From Pseudomonas parakoreensis (GTDB lineage: Bacteria; Pseudomonadota; Gammaproteobacteria; Pseudomonadales; Pseudomonadaceae), in NCBI RefSeq assembly GCF_021602155.1, contig NZ_BQHY01000001.1, forward strand, positions 536,690 through 600,689: a DNA stretch of 64,000 nt, in the 5' to 3' direction. The notes below the pieces were generated by a model that was given only the letters and a program-made list of their open reading frames with translations, ran no database searches and was not told the DNA's origin. This document shows positions 1 to 7,459 of this stretch, piece by piece; the stretch's first letter is position 1, and every line of letters begins with the position of its first letter. Made by a program: the position numbers and the translations under genes.

Positions 1-893
1 GCCCGCGACTGGTAGAGGTTGACGCCGTTGATGGTCGGCCCGGTGTTGTACAGCACGCGGGTGCCGGCGCTGGAATCCTCTTCGTTGTAGTCGCCGATCC
101 AGCGCAGGTTGAAGTCTTCGTGGGGCTTGAACAGCAACTGCGCACGGAAGCCATCACGCGAGCCACCGTTCAGGTCATGACCGTTGTATTCGTTCTTGAT
201 GTCGCCGTCGCTGCGGGTGCGATAGGCCGAAAAACGTCCGGCCAGTTCATCGTTGAGCGGCCCGGAAATGGTGCCCTTGGTCTGGAAATAACCGTCTTCG
301 CCAACCGAGGTTTCGATGCTGCGTTCCGGGGTAAAGGTCGGCGCACGGGTACTGATGTTGATCACCCCGGCGGTGGTGTTCTTGCCGAACAGCGTGCCCT
401 GCGGCCCGCGCAGCACTTCGAGCTGTTCGATGTCCATCAGGTCGAACACCGCCATCCCCGGACGGCCCAGATAGACGTTGTCGATGTACAGACCGACGCT
501 GCCTTCCAGACCGTCGCTGGCCGGGTTGTTGCCCAGGCCACGGATCGACACGCTGGACTGGCGCGCGTGCATGTAGGCGACGTTGACGCTGGGCACCAGT
601 TGCTGCAAATCCTGAATCCGGTAGACCCGTTGCGTCTCCAGCGTCTGACCGCTGACCACGCTCATCGGCGTCGGCACGTCTTGCGAACTTTCTTCGCGAC
701 GGCGGGTGGTGACGGTCACGGTTTCCAGCTGCGAGCTGTTGGCCGCAGGCTTGCCGGCGGGAGCCGGCGGTGGGGTGTCGGCGTCGGCGGCGTAGCTCTG
801 AGTCCAGCTGGCACTCCCCGCCAGCAACAGGGCCAGAGGCAGGCGTTTGAGCCGTCGTGGCGTTAAGGGTGACGCAAGGTTCAACGGACTCAT
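1..893 (-). CDS. TonB-dependent receptor, N-terminal part (cut by window edge)
   Basis: About 297 residues are visible; the C-terminal barrel lies outside the window. The start ATG (complement of 891-893) follows an AGGAG at 901-905. The order is an arginine-containing signal peptide of about 36 residues, a low-complexity Pro/Ala spacer, a TonB-box-like stretch (LETVTVTTRRR), and then a plug domain with typical phrases such as QDVPTPMSVV, SVSIRGLG, EVLRGPQGTLFGKN and AGVINIST. It would import a ligand across the outer membrane using TonB energy. It is divergent from a LysR gene and next to sulfate-ester genes. I recall that P. putida S-313 has a receptor gene sftP beside the regulator sftR in the same context, so sulfate-ester uptake is the likely role. 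The substrate itself is inferred. Confidence 0.93.
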   Translation of the reverse strand, partial: MSPLNLASPLTPRRLKRLPLALLLAGSASWTQSYAADADTPPPAPAGKPAANSSQLETVTVTTRRREESSQDVPTPMSVVSGQTLETQRVYRIQDLQQLVPSVNVAYMHARQSSVSIRGLGNNPASDGLEGSVGLYIDNVYLGRPGMAVFDLMDIEQLEVLRGPQGTLFGKNTTAGVINISTRAPTFTPERSIETSVGEDGYFQTKGTISGPLNDELAGRFSAYRTRSDGDIKNEYNGHDLNGGSRDGFRAQLLFKPHEDFNLRWIGDYNEEDSSAGTRVLYNTGPTINGVNLYQSR

Positions 894-1058
894 GGCGCGG
901 CTCCTGGTCAAAAAACACACAGACATCTTCAACGCTGCATATTCTTTTAAGTTATTTATTTATGGATTTACAAATATTTACTGCATAAGAGATTGCCTTT
1001 ATAAGGAGTCGACCTAATGCATATCCAATGCATTTCCCGGATATTTTTTATGTGAAAA
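894..1058. promoter_or_regulatory. Divergent promoter region between the TonB receptor and LysR genes
   Basis: This AT-rich 165-base spacer serves two divergent genes. It contains overlapping ATGCAT-centred sites: TAATGCATA at 1015-1023 and ATCCAATGCATT at 1023-1034. Both recur, inverted, in the atsR/atsB intergenic region (7198-7206 and 7229-7240). A further copy of AATGCATATC (1016-1025) lies at 1058-1067 across the LysR start. These are plausible LysR-type operator sites for sulfate-ester control. The regulator that binds them is inferred. Confidence 0.6.
1017..1055 (+). CDS. Possible 12-codon leader ORF upstream of the LysR gene
   Basis: An AAGGAG at 1003-1008 lies at good spacing before ATG 1017, which opens a 12-codon frame (MHIQCISRIFFM) ending at TGA 1053-1055. 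That stop is only 3 bases before the LysR start at 1059, which has no good ribosome-binding site of its own. The leader and the LysR gene begin with the same ATGCATATC, 42 bases apart and in the same frame. This suggests translational coupling or a relic of a duplicated start region. No expression evidence exists here. Confidence 0.35.
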   Translation: MHIQCISRIFFM

Positions 1059-2003
1059 ATGCATATCGACTTGCGCCAACTTCGACACTTCATCGCCCTC
1101 GCCGAACAACGCAGTTTCGTCGCCGGCGCGCAGGCGGTGAACCTGTCGCAGTCGGCGTTCAGCCGCAGCATCCAGGCGCTGGAGCACAGCGTCGGCTGTC
1201 AGTTGGTCGATCGCGGGCGCAAGGAATTACCGCCGACCAAGCAGGGTCAGGTGCTGCTCGAACATGCGCGGCGACTGGTCAGCGGCGCGCAGCAGATGGC
1301 CAACGAGATCAGTCAGTTCAATGGGCTGGAGGCGGGCGAATTGCGCTTCGGTTGCGACCCGGCGCCGGCAGCCGGATTGATCCCGCGCGCGATCGGCGCG
1401 TTCATCGGGCGCTACCCGAAAGCGCGGGTGCAATTTCAGGTCGATGACTGGCAGAGCCTGAGCAAACGCCTGCTCAGCGAAGAGTTCGAGTTCTTCGTCG
1501 CCGACACTCGCCACTTCGAAGCCGATCCGGATTACCTGACGTACCGTTTGCGGCCGCGCAAATGGCATTTCTGCTGCCGCGCCGGGCATCCATTAGCGGC
1601 ATTCGAACGGGTTTCGGCCGAGCAATTGATGAGTTATCCACTGGCGGTGAGCCTTCGTCCGCCGAACCTGCGCAAGGTCATCGTCGACCTCAGCGGCCGA
1701 CCGGATTTCACCCCCAATGTCGAATGCGAAAACAGCTCAAGCCTGCTCGGCGTGGTGCTGCGTTCGGATGCCATCGGCATCGTTGGCGCGTATTCCGACG
1801 CACTGCATCAGGTCAAGGGCGAACTGGTGTGTTTGCGGATCGAGGGTTTGGCCGATGACCTGGAGGAGCTGTACACCCGTTATGGGATTGTCAGTCGGGC
1901 GGGGTATCGGTTGTCGCCGCTGGCCGAAGCGATGATTGAGCAGATCAAGGCGATTGATGCGGTGGATGAGGAGGTTTGTTCACTCGAAAATTTAGCTGTC
2001 TGA
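1059..2003 (+). CDS. LysR-type transcriptional regulator, sulfate-ester cluster (SftR candidate)
   Basis: This 314-residue protein has the LysR layout: an N-terminal winged helix-turn-helix (about residues 1-60, DLRQLRHFIALAEQRSF then SQSAFSRSIQALE) and a C-terminal co-inducer-binding domain. It is clearly paralogous to the LysR protein at 5043-5963, with about half the residues identical by eye, including FQVD.W and HFEADP. It is divergent from the TonB receptor, as expected for a regulator of its neighbour. I recall that SftR controls sulfate-ester genes in P. putida S-313, so this gene or its paralogue is the natural candidate. ATG 1059 is chosen because LysR proteins start just before DLRQL. 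It has a weak ribosome-binding site and may be coupled to the short leader ORF. Confidence 0.9.
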   Translation: MHIDLRQLRHFIALAEQRSFVAGAQAVNLSQSAFSRSIQALEHSVGCQLVDRGRKELPPTKQGQVLLEHARRLVSGAQQMANEISQFNGLEAGELRFGCDPAPAAGLIPRAIGAFIGRYPKARVQFQVDDWQSLSKRLLSEEFEFFVADTRHFEADPDYLTYRLRPRKWHFCCRAGHPLAAFERVSAEQLMSYPLAVSLRPPNLRKVIVDLSGRPDFTPNVECENSSSLLGVVLRSDAIGIVGAYSDALHQVKGELVCLRIEGLADDLEELYTRYGIVSRAGYRLSPLAEAMIEQIKAIDAVDEEVCSLENLAV

Positions 2004-2011
2004 GCTACCGC

Positions 2012-2102
2012 TATCGCTGGCAAGCCAGCTCCCACAAGTTCCGGGTGTTCACACCATTTTGGCTTGGCGCAAATCCTGTGGGAGCTGGCTTGCCAGCGAT
2101 GG
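2012..2102. repeat. REP pair, family A (inverted)
   Basis: Two inverted copies of a 24-26 base element (ATCGCTGGCAAGCCAGCTCC type, each with internal dyad CTGGC/GCCAG) are separated by about 40 bases. The pair lies between the end of the LysR gene and the sulfatase gene. The same family recurs at 3841, 11514, 17093 and 46599. It would fold as a large hairpin in RNA. These are typical Pseudomonas REP doublets (REPINs). Confidence 0.9.
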
Positions 2103-2216
2103 TGCCGAAACAGTCACCGATGCATCCACTGCATAAAACCCATTCCCCAAATGCACTTGCCGAACACCCCCGCCGAAAGCGACAACCCTCGCCTGTCTTT
2201 CTGACCGGTGAATCCC

Positions 2217-3833
2217 ATGTCCAACCCGCAAAACCCCGTGCGCAACGTGCTGTACATCATGTGCGATCAACTGCGCCGCGATTACCTGTCCTGCTACGGC
2301 CATCCGCATCTGCATACACCGAACATCGATCGTCTGGCCGCCGCCGGCGTGCGCTTCAGCCGTGCTTACACCCAGGGCACGATCTGCGGGCCGTCGCGGA
2401 TGTCGGCCTACACCGGGCGCTACGTCAGCAGCCATCAGGTCGCATGGAACGCCGTGCCGTTGCCGCTGGAAGAACTGACCATCGGTGATTATCTGCGCCC
2501 GCACGGCATTCGCACTGCGCTGGTCGGCAAAACCCACGCCACGGCCAATATCGATGCCCTGCAGCGTCTGGCGATAAACCCGGACAGCGCGCAAGCCGAA
2601 GTGCTCAACGAGGTCGGTTTCGAGCCGTACTTTCGCCACGACGGGATCTTCCCCGATGACCCGCTGTTCGACGACAAACGCGAATCCGCGCCCTACACCC
2701 ATTACCTGCGCGAGCACGGTTTCGACGGGCGCAACCCCTGGCACGACTGGGCCAACGCTGCCGAAGGCGAGAACGGAGAAATCCTCAGCGGCTGGCACAT
2801 GCGTCATGCGCATTTGCCAGCGCGAATTCCCGAGCAGTTCTCAGAGACTGTCTACACTACAAATCGAGCCATCGACTTCATCACCGAGCAAGGTGAGAAA
2901 TCCTGGTGTTTACACCTCTCCTACATCAAACCGCACTGGCCCTATATCGTACCGGCACCATACCACGCCTTGTACAGTACGAAATCGATTCTCGAAGCGG
3001 TCCGCGCGACGCCCTCCGAAGCCAGCAAACACCCCGTATACACGGCGTTTCGCCAGCATGAGGAAAGTCTCAACTTCTCCCGTGATTCAGTACGATTGAA
3101 TGTAATCCCCACCTACATGGGCCTGATCAAGCAAGTGGATGACCAGCTCGGTCGGCTGTTCGATTTTCTGCAGAGCAACGGTCGTTGGGATGACACGCTG
3201 ATCGTGTTCACCAGCGATCACGGCGACTTTTTGGGCGACCACTGGCTGGGCGAGAAGGAGTTTTTGCTCGAACAAGCGGTGGGCGTGCCGTTGATCGTGC
3301 GCGACCCGCGTGCGGCGGCGGATATCACTCGCGGCACGGTGGACGAGCGACTCGCGGAAACCATTGATGCATTGCCGACGTTTCTCCAGGCCCTGGGTTT
3401 GCCGGGCGCCGAGCATCGGCTGGAGGGCCGCTCGCTGATCCCGCTGTTGCACGGCGAAAAACCTGATTGGCGCCGCTACGCCATCAGCGAATACGACTAC
3501 GCCTTTCAGGCTCCGGCACGCGAGCGACTTGGCCAACCGATCGACCGTTGCCGCATGACCATGGTGCGCAGCGAGCGCTGGAAATACCTGGCGTACGACG
3601 GCTTCCGGCCGCAGTTGTTTGACCTGCTGAATGATCCGCAGGAGTTGCACGATTTGGGTGACGATCCGGCGTACGCGGCGGTGCGCGAGGAGCACGCGGG
3701 GCACCTGTTTGAATGGGTGCGCGGGTTGAAGCGGCGGACCACGATCAGTCATCAGGAGATTGATCTGCGTGGGCAGCGGTTTCGCTATGGCGAGCCGGAG
3801 AGCGAGAAGGTGGTGCAAATCGGTGTGTGGTAG
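2217..3833 (+). CDS. Sulfatase-superfamily hydrolase (sulfatase or phosphonate monoester hydrolase-like)
   Basis: This 538-residue cytoplasmic-type enzyme belongs to the alkaline phosphatase/sulfatase fold. N-terminal metal ligands are in IMCDQLRRDY. Cys57 lies in CGPSR, the C-x-P-S-R signature in which Cys is converted to formylglycine. A second metal site is in TSDHGDFLGDHWLGEKEF. The GDHWLGEKEF region and overall length resemble phosphonate monoester hydrolases, which often also cleave sulfate monoesters. The substrate is therefore open, although the sulfate-ester neighbourhood favours a sulfatase. No signal peptide is seen. ATG 2217 has GGTGA 7 bases upstream; an in-frame GTG at 2208 is less likely. 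Confidence 0.88.
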   Translation: MSNPQNPVRNVLYIMCDQLRRDYLSCYGHPHLHTPNIDRLAAAGVRFSRAYTQGTICGPSRMSAYTGRYVSSHQVAWNAVPLPLEELTIGDYLRPHGIRTALVGKTHATANIDALQRLAINPDSAQAEVLNEVGFEPYFRHDGIFPDDPLFDDKRESAPYTHYLREHGFDGRNPWHDWANAAEGENGEILSGWHMRHAHLPARIPEQFSETVYTTNRAIDFITEQGEKSWCLHLSYIKPHWPYIVPAPYHALYSTKSILEAVRATPSEASKHPVYTAFRQHEESLNFSRDSVRLNVIPTYMGLIKQVDDQLGRLFDFLQSNGRWDDTLIVFTSDHGDFLGDHWLGEKEFLLEQAVGVPLIVRDPRAAADITRGTVDERLAETIDALPTFLQALGLPGAEHRLEGRSLIPLLHGEKPDWRRYAISEYDYAFQAPARERLGQPIDRCRMTMVRSERWKYLAYDGFRPQLFDLLNDPQELHDLGDDPAYAAVREEHAGHLFEWVRGLKRRTTISHQEIDLRGQRFRYGEPESEKVVQIGVW

Positions 3834-3840
3834 TTAAAAG

Positions 3841-3933
3841 CATCGCTGGCAAGCCAGCTCCCACAGGTTTTGCGTTGTTCACATCCTTTGTGTCCGACAC
3901 CAATCTCTGTGGGAGCTGGCTTGCCAGCGATGG
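3841..3933. repeat. REP pair, family A (inverted)
   Basis: This pair has the same two inverted arms as at 2012-2102, here between the convergent ends of the sulfatase gene and atsK. It could act as a bidirectional mRNA 3' structure. Confidence 0.9.
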
Positions 3934-3940
3934 AGCCTTA

Positions 3941-4861
3941 TCAAACGCCGACGATATCCGCGCCTTTAATGGTCTGACTACGCTGCCCCGAAGCCCCAAC
4001 CGGCACTTCCCCCTTGAGCGTCACCCGTCGCACGATGCGATCCTGGGTACCGTAATCATCAATCGCATAATGCTGCGTCGACCGGTTGTCCCAGATCGCC
4101 ACATCACCAGCCTTCCAGCGCCAGCGCACGGTGTTTTCCTGACGAATCACATGGCTCTGCAACAAGCCGAACAGGTGCGCCGAATCGGCTTGCGAATAAC
4201 CCTTGATGCGCTTGACGAAGTGCCCCAGCAGCAAGCTCTTCTCGCCGCTGATCGGGTGGACTCGCACTACCGGATGCTCGGTCTCGTAGACGGTCGAGGT
4301 GAAGATTTTGCGATAGCGCTCGAGCTTCTCCGCCGACACGTCTGGCTTGGCCCCGGCGTAGTCGTATTCGTTGCTGTGCACGGCGACCAGTTTGTCCGCC
4401 AGCTCGCGCAGCTCGCTCGGCAGTTCGTTGTAGGCGGTCGCGGTGTTGGCCCACAAGGTGTCGCCACCGAAGGCCGGGGCCACCACCGAGCGCAGGATCG
4501 AGGCTTTGGGGTAGGCGTCGACGAAGGTCACGTCGGTGTGCCAGGAGTTGGCGCGCTGGCCCTCGGCGCCGTCCAGTTCCAGCAGATAACGCGTGCCCTC
4601 ACGCACCGGCACGGTCGGATGCGCCACGGGCTCGCCGAGCAGATGGGCGAAGGCTTCCTGGCGCTGATCGTCGAGCTGGGTCTGCTCGCGGAAGAACACC
4701 ACCTTGTACTGGATCAGCGCCTGCTGAATGGCTTCGACGGTAGCGGCGTCCAATTCACCGGACAGGTGCACGCCCCGAATCTCGGCGCCGATACGGCCGG
4801 CCACCGGATGGATTTCCAGCGCGTGGACAGCGGGTTTTACAGCGAGTGCGGCATTGCTCAT
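3941..4861 (-). CDS. atsK: AtsK, 2-oxoglutarate-dependent alkylsulfatase dioxygenase
   Basis: This 306-residue protein of the TauD/TfdA family oxidatively cleaves medium-chain alkyl sulfate esters to aldehyde and sulfate, consuming O2 and 2-oxoglutarate with Fe(II). The sequence closely resembles the P. putida S-313 AtsK I remember, from the MSNAALA start through GQRANSWHTDVTF to the carboxyl end. The iron triad falls at His108, Asp110 and His264. The 2-oxoglutarate-binding arginine region is RIVRR (Arg275/Arg279). It is cytoplasmic. The start has GAGGG about 8 bases upstream. The gene is divergent from the second LysR gene, and the 181-base gap between them is the likely sulfur-starvation control region. 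Function is well supported by family and context. Confidence 0.96.
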   Translation of the reverse strand: MSNAALAVKPAVHALEIHPVAGRIGAEIRGVHLSGELDAATVEAIQQALIQYKVVFFREQTQLDDQRQEAFAHLLGEPVAHPTVPVREGTRYLLELDGAEGQRANSWHTDVTFVDAYPKASILRSVVAPAFGGDTLWANTATAYNELPSELRELADKLVAVHSNEYDYAGAKPDVSAEKLERYRKIFTSTVYETEHPVVRVHPISGEKSLLLGHFVKRIKGYSQADSAHLFGLLQSHVIRQENTVRWRWKAGDVAIWDNRSTQHYAIDDYGTQDRIVRRVTLKGEVPVGASGQRSQTIKGADIVGV

Positions 4862-5042
4862 GGGTAGACCCTCATCGACTGCTTGCGGTTGGGCGACAGC
4901 GAAACATGGCTCTATCTATATTCCATTTACATCTAATAGATATTCACATGCTTCGTTGACGGAATAAGAGCTTGCATTTAAAACCTCAAGTAACCCTCGT
5001 CGCAAATGCCTTCGAGCTATTTTTAGGATGCCGGGAAAGCAT
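4862..5042. promoter_or_regulatory. Divergent promoter region atsK / second LysR gene
   Basis: This 181-base spacer has an AT-rich core (about 4905-4985) between two divergent start codons. It does not contain the ATGCAT sites found at 1015-1034 and 7198-7240, so control by a different regulator is possible. No confident -35/-10 pair was assigned. Confidence 0.5.
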
Positions 5043-5963
5043 ATGGATCTTCGCCAGTTGCGCTACTTCATCGCCCTCAACGAACACCGCAGTTTTGTCC
5101 GTGCGGCGGACGCAATGGGCATCACTCAACCGGCGTTCAGCCGCAGCATCCAAGGGCTAGAGCAAGAGTTCGGCTGCGTGCTGGTGGATCGCGGCAACAA
5201 GGATCTGCGCCCCACCCCCGAAGGCCAGGTGGTGCTGCAACACGCCCTGACCCTGGTGCAGGGCGCAGCGTTGCTCAGCGCCGAAGTGACGCAAATGACC
5301 AAGCTTGATGCCGGAGAGCTGCACTTTGGTTGCGGCCCGGCGCCAGCGGTGAAACTGGTGCCGGATGCGGTGGCGCAATTCATCAACGCGCACCCGAAAG
5401 TACGCACCTGTTTTCAGGTGGATAACTGGGAAAAACTCAGCCGCGCGCTGAGCCGTGAAGAGATCGAATTCTTCATCGCCGACATCCGCCATTTCGAGGC
5501 CGATCCAAACTTCCAGACCCAGGCCCTGACGCCCAAACGCGGGGTGTTTTTCTGCCGGCCCGGGCACCCGCTGCTGGCCCAGGAAAGCCTGTCGACCAAC
5601 GACATGTTCGACTACCCGCTGGCGACCACGCTGATCCCGCCAGGGATTCGCAAACTGCTGGCGAACCTCAGCGGCCGGATCGATTTTTCGCCGACCATCG
5701 AGACCGAGCATTTCCCGGCGCTGGTGAAAGTGGTGCTGCAATCCAATGCGATTGGCGTCGGCACGGAAGAGGCGTTCGTCGAAGACATTGCCCAAGGTTC
5801 ACTGGCGCTGCTGCACTGGCGCAACCTGCCGCAGAATCTGGAGAGCATGAATGCGCGCTGCGGGATTGTCAGTCGTACCGGGTTTCGCCTGTCGCCCGCA
5901 GCAAGAGCGATGATCGAGACGTTGGTGGCGGTGGATAAACAGGAAATCAGCGTCGCGGTTTGA
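5043..5963 (+). CDS. LysR-type transcriptional regulator, divergent from atsK
   Basis: This 306-residue LysR protein has an N-terminal helix-turn-helix (DLRQLRYFIALNEHRSF, then TQPAFSRSIQGLE) and a periplasmic-binding-like effector domain. It is paralogous to the regulator at 1059-2003: both share FQVD.W, HFEADP and RxGFRLSP-type C-termini. The start at 5043 (MDLRQL) is chosen by family convention; an ATG at 5028 would add MPGKH. It is divergent from atsK and flanked on the other side by atsR, so it probably controls atsK and/or atsR. Either this protein or its paralogue could be the SftR equivalent; sequence alone does not decide. Confidence 0.9.
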   Translation: MDLRQLRYFIALNEHRSFVRAADAMGITQPAFSRSIQGLEQEFGCVLVDRGNKDLRPTPEGQVVLQHALTLVQGAALLSAEVTQMTKLDAGELHFGCGPAPAVKLVPDAVAQFINAHPKVRTCFQVDNWEKLSRALSREEIEFFIADIRHFEADPNFQTQALTPKRGVFFCRPGHPLLAQESLSTNDMFDYPLATTLIPPGIRKLLANLSGRIDFSPTIETEHFPALVKVVLQSNAIGVGTEEAFVEDIAQGSLALLHWRNLPQNLESMNARCGIVSRTGFRLSPAARAMIETLVAVDKQEISVAV

Positions 5964-5964
5964 A

Positions 5965-6048
5965 GATCAAAAGATCGCAGCCTTCGGCAGCTCCTACATG
6001 GGAATGCGTTCTCCTGCAGGCGTTGCCGAAGGCTGCGATCTTGTGATT
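5965..6048. repeat. REP pair, family B (inverted)
   Basis: Two inverted copies of the GATCGCAGCCTTCGGCAGCT type, here slightly degenerate, fill the gap between the convergent LysR and atsR genes. The family recurs at 7338, 18499, 22589, 27668, 38172 and 54887. The stem ends near T-runs, so it may also terminate transcription. Confidence 0.88.
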
Positions 6049-7062
6049 TTAAAGCTTGGCCGCCGCCAGTTCAGGCGCCACCCAATCGCTGACCTTGAAC
6101 GGTTTGCGGATCAGTTTCTGCTGCGCCGCCAGATCCACCGAGTCCTGTAATTTGCCGAGGAACACCGGGTCCAGCGTTGACGGGAACACTTCGCTGAGTT
6201 TCTGATCCTGCAGGTCCTGGGTCAGGATCAGCGGTGGATAACTCGCCAGCCCCGACACCAGTTGCACGTAGGCATCCTTGTTGTTGTCCTGGGTCAGCCA
6301 ATCCACGGCTTGTTGCTGCGCCTTGAGCAGCTTCGCCACGACCTGCGGATGCTCGTCGACAAACTTGCCGGTGCCCACCAGCACTGACTGCACACTGCCG
6401 GCCCCGCCCAGATCCTTGGTGTTCAGCGGCAATTCCGCCAGCCCCTTGGCTTGCAGAGCCGTCAGCCCGGAACTGCCCCACGATGCGTCGATCTGTTTAG
6501 CCGCCAATGCCGCGACCGCTGCGTTGAAGTCGAGGTTGATCACCTTCAGATCCTTTTCGCTCAGGCCCTGACTGGCCAGCGCCGCATCAAACGACAACTG
6601 CGTGGCGGTGCCACGAAAGATCGCCACGCGCTTGCCCTTGAGATCCTGCAAAGTCTTGATCCCCGAACCCGGCACCACGCCCAGATATTGCTTCACCCCG
6701 CGCGCACTGGCGCTGAGCAAGCGTGTGTCGAGGCCGTTGGACTTGCCGATGATCGCCGCCAGGTCGCCCAGATACGCCAGATCGACCTGACCGTTGGCAA
6801 ACGCCTCGTTGATCACCGGTCCGGCGCCCTTAAAGAAGCTCCATTGAATCTTGATGCCCTGATCGGCGAAAGCTTTTTCGAAGATCTGCCGATCACGCAG
6901 CACATCCACCACACCGCCGCCGCTGTGCTGGGTGCCGGCGCTCAGGTCAGGCACAGCGATCCGGATTTCCTTGAGCTCGTCGGCCTGCGCGGTAAACGCC
7001 AGCAGGCCCGCCAGTGCCGGAATGGCAAACAGACTGAAAACTCGTTTGAAGGGAAGGTTCAT
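6049..7062 (-). CDS. atsR: AtsR-type periplasmic sulfate-ester/sulfonate-binding protein
   Basis: This 337-residue solute-binding protein of the SsuA/TauA/AtsR group has a signal peptide of about 28 residues ending near FTAQA-DE. The mature part contains typical SsuA-like phrases such as AYLGDLAAIIG and LKGKRVAIFRGTATQ. It would capture sulfate esters in the periplasm for the AtsB-AtsC transporter encoded divergently on its right. I recall atsR next to atsBCA in P. aeruginosa, with all four genes reading the same way. Here atsR faces away, so it has its own promoter in 7063-7459. A sulfonate ligand remains possible. Confidence 0.88.
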   Translation of the reverse strand: MNLPFKRVFSLFAIPALAGLLAFTAQADELKEIRIAVPDLSAGTQHSGGGVVDVLRDRQIFEKAFADQGIKIQWSFFKGAGPVINEAFANGQVDLAYLGDLAAIIGKSNGLDTRLLSASARGVKQYLGVVPGSGIKTLQDLKGKRVAIFRGTATQLSFDAALASQGLSEKDLKVINLDFNAAVAALAAKQIDASWGSSGLTALQAKGLAELPLNTKDLGGAGSVQSVLVGTGKFVDEHPQVVAKLLKAQQQAVDWLTQDNNKDAYVQLVSGLASYPPLILTQDLQDQKLSEVFPSTLDPVFLGKLQDSVDLAAQQKLIRKPFKVSDWVAPELAAAKL

Positions 7063-7459
7063 GGATGTAGCTCCTTGATCACGACAGGCGTTGAGGAGCC
7101 GAAAGTAGGCCGAAGCGTGACCTTCGCTTAAATACTATAAATGCACATTTTTATAGCTATTAACGCTAAGCAAGCAACAGCACGGGCTTCAGCGGCGTAT
7201 GCATTAACAGCATCGAAAATATTCTTCGAATGCATTGGATGCGCGATGTTCTGGAAGCCTTAAATGGCGCTGCTTATCTCCAAATTCAATATTTTTGATT
7301 TCGCTTATAACAATTTATTTATAGCTAATACCACTGGAGATCGCAGCCTTCGGCAGCTCCTACAGGAGCGAATTCACGGACGCGTCCCCCTGCAGGAGCT
7401 GCCGAAGGCTGCGATCTTTTGATCTTGCTCCCGATCCAACCCGACAACGGAGGTCACCC
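7063..7459. promoter_or_regulatory. Divergent control region atsR / atsBCA
   Basis: This 397-base gene-free stretch has AT-rich sequence at 7120-7160 and 7260-7330. It carries TATGCATTA at 7198-7206 and AATGCATTGGAT at 7229-7240, the reverse complements of the sites at 1015-1034. The right third is a family B REP pair (7338-7425), leaving only about 34 bases between the repeat and atsB. The probable regulators are a LysR protein of the cluster and CysB; both are inferred. Confidence 0.6.
7338..7425. repeat. REP pair, family B (inverted) upstream of atsB
   Basis: Two inverted GATCGCAGCCTTCGGCAG-type arms lie between the shared promoter region and the atsB ribosome-binding site. Unlike most copies here, this one lies inside a divergent region, so it could form a hairpin in the atsB 5' leader. 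Confidence 0.88.
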
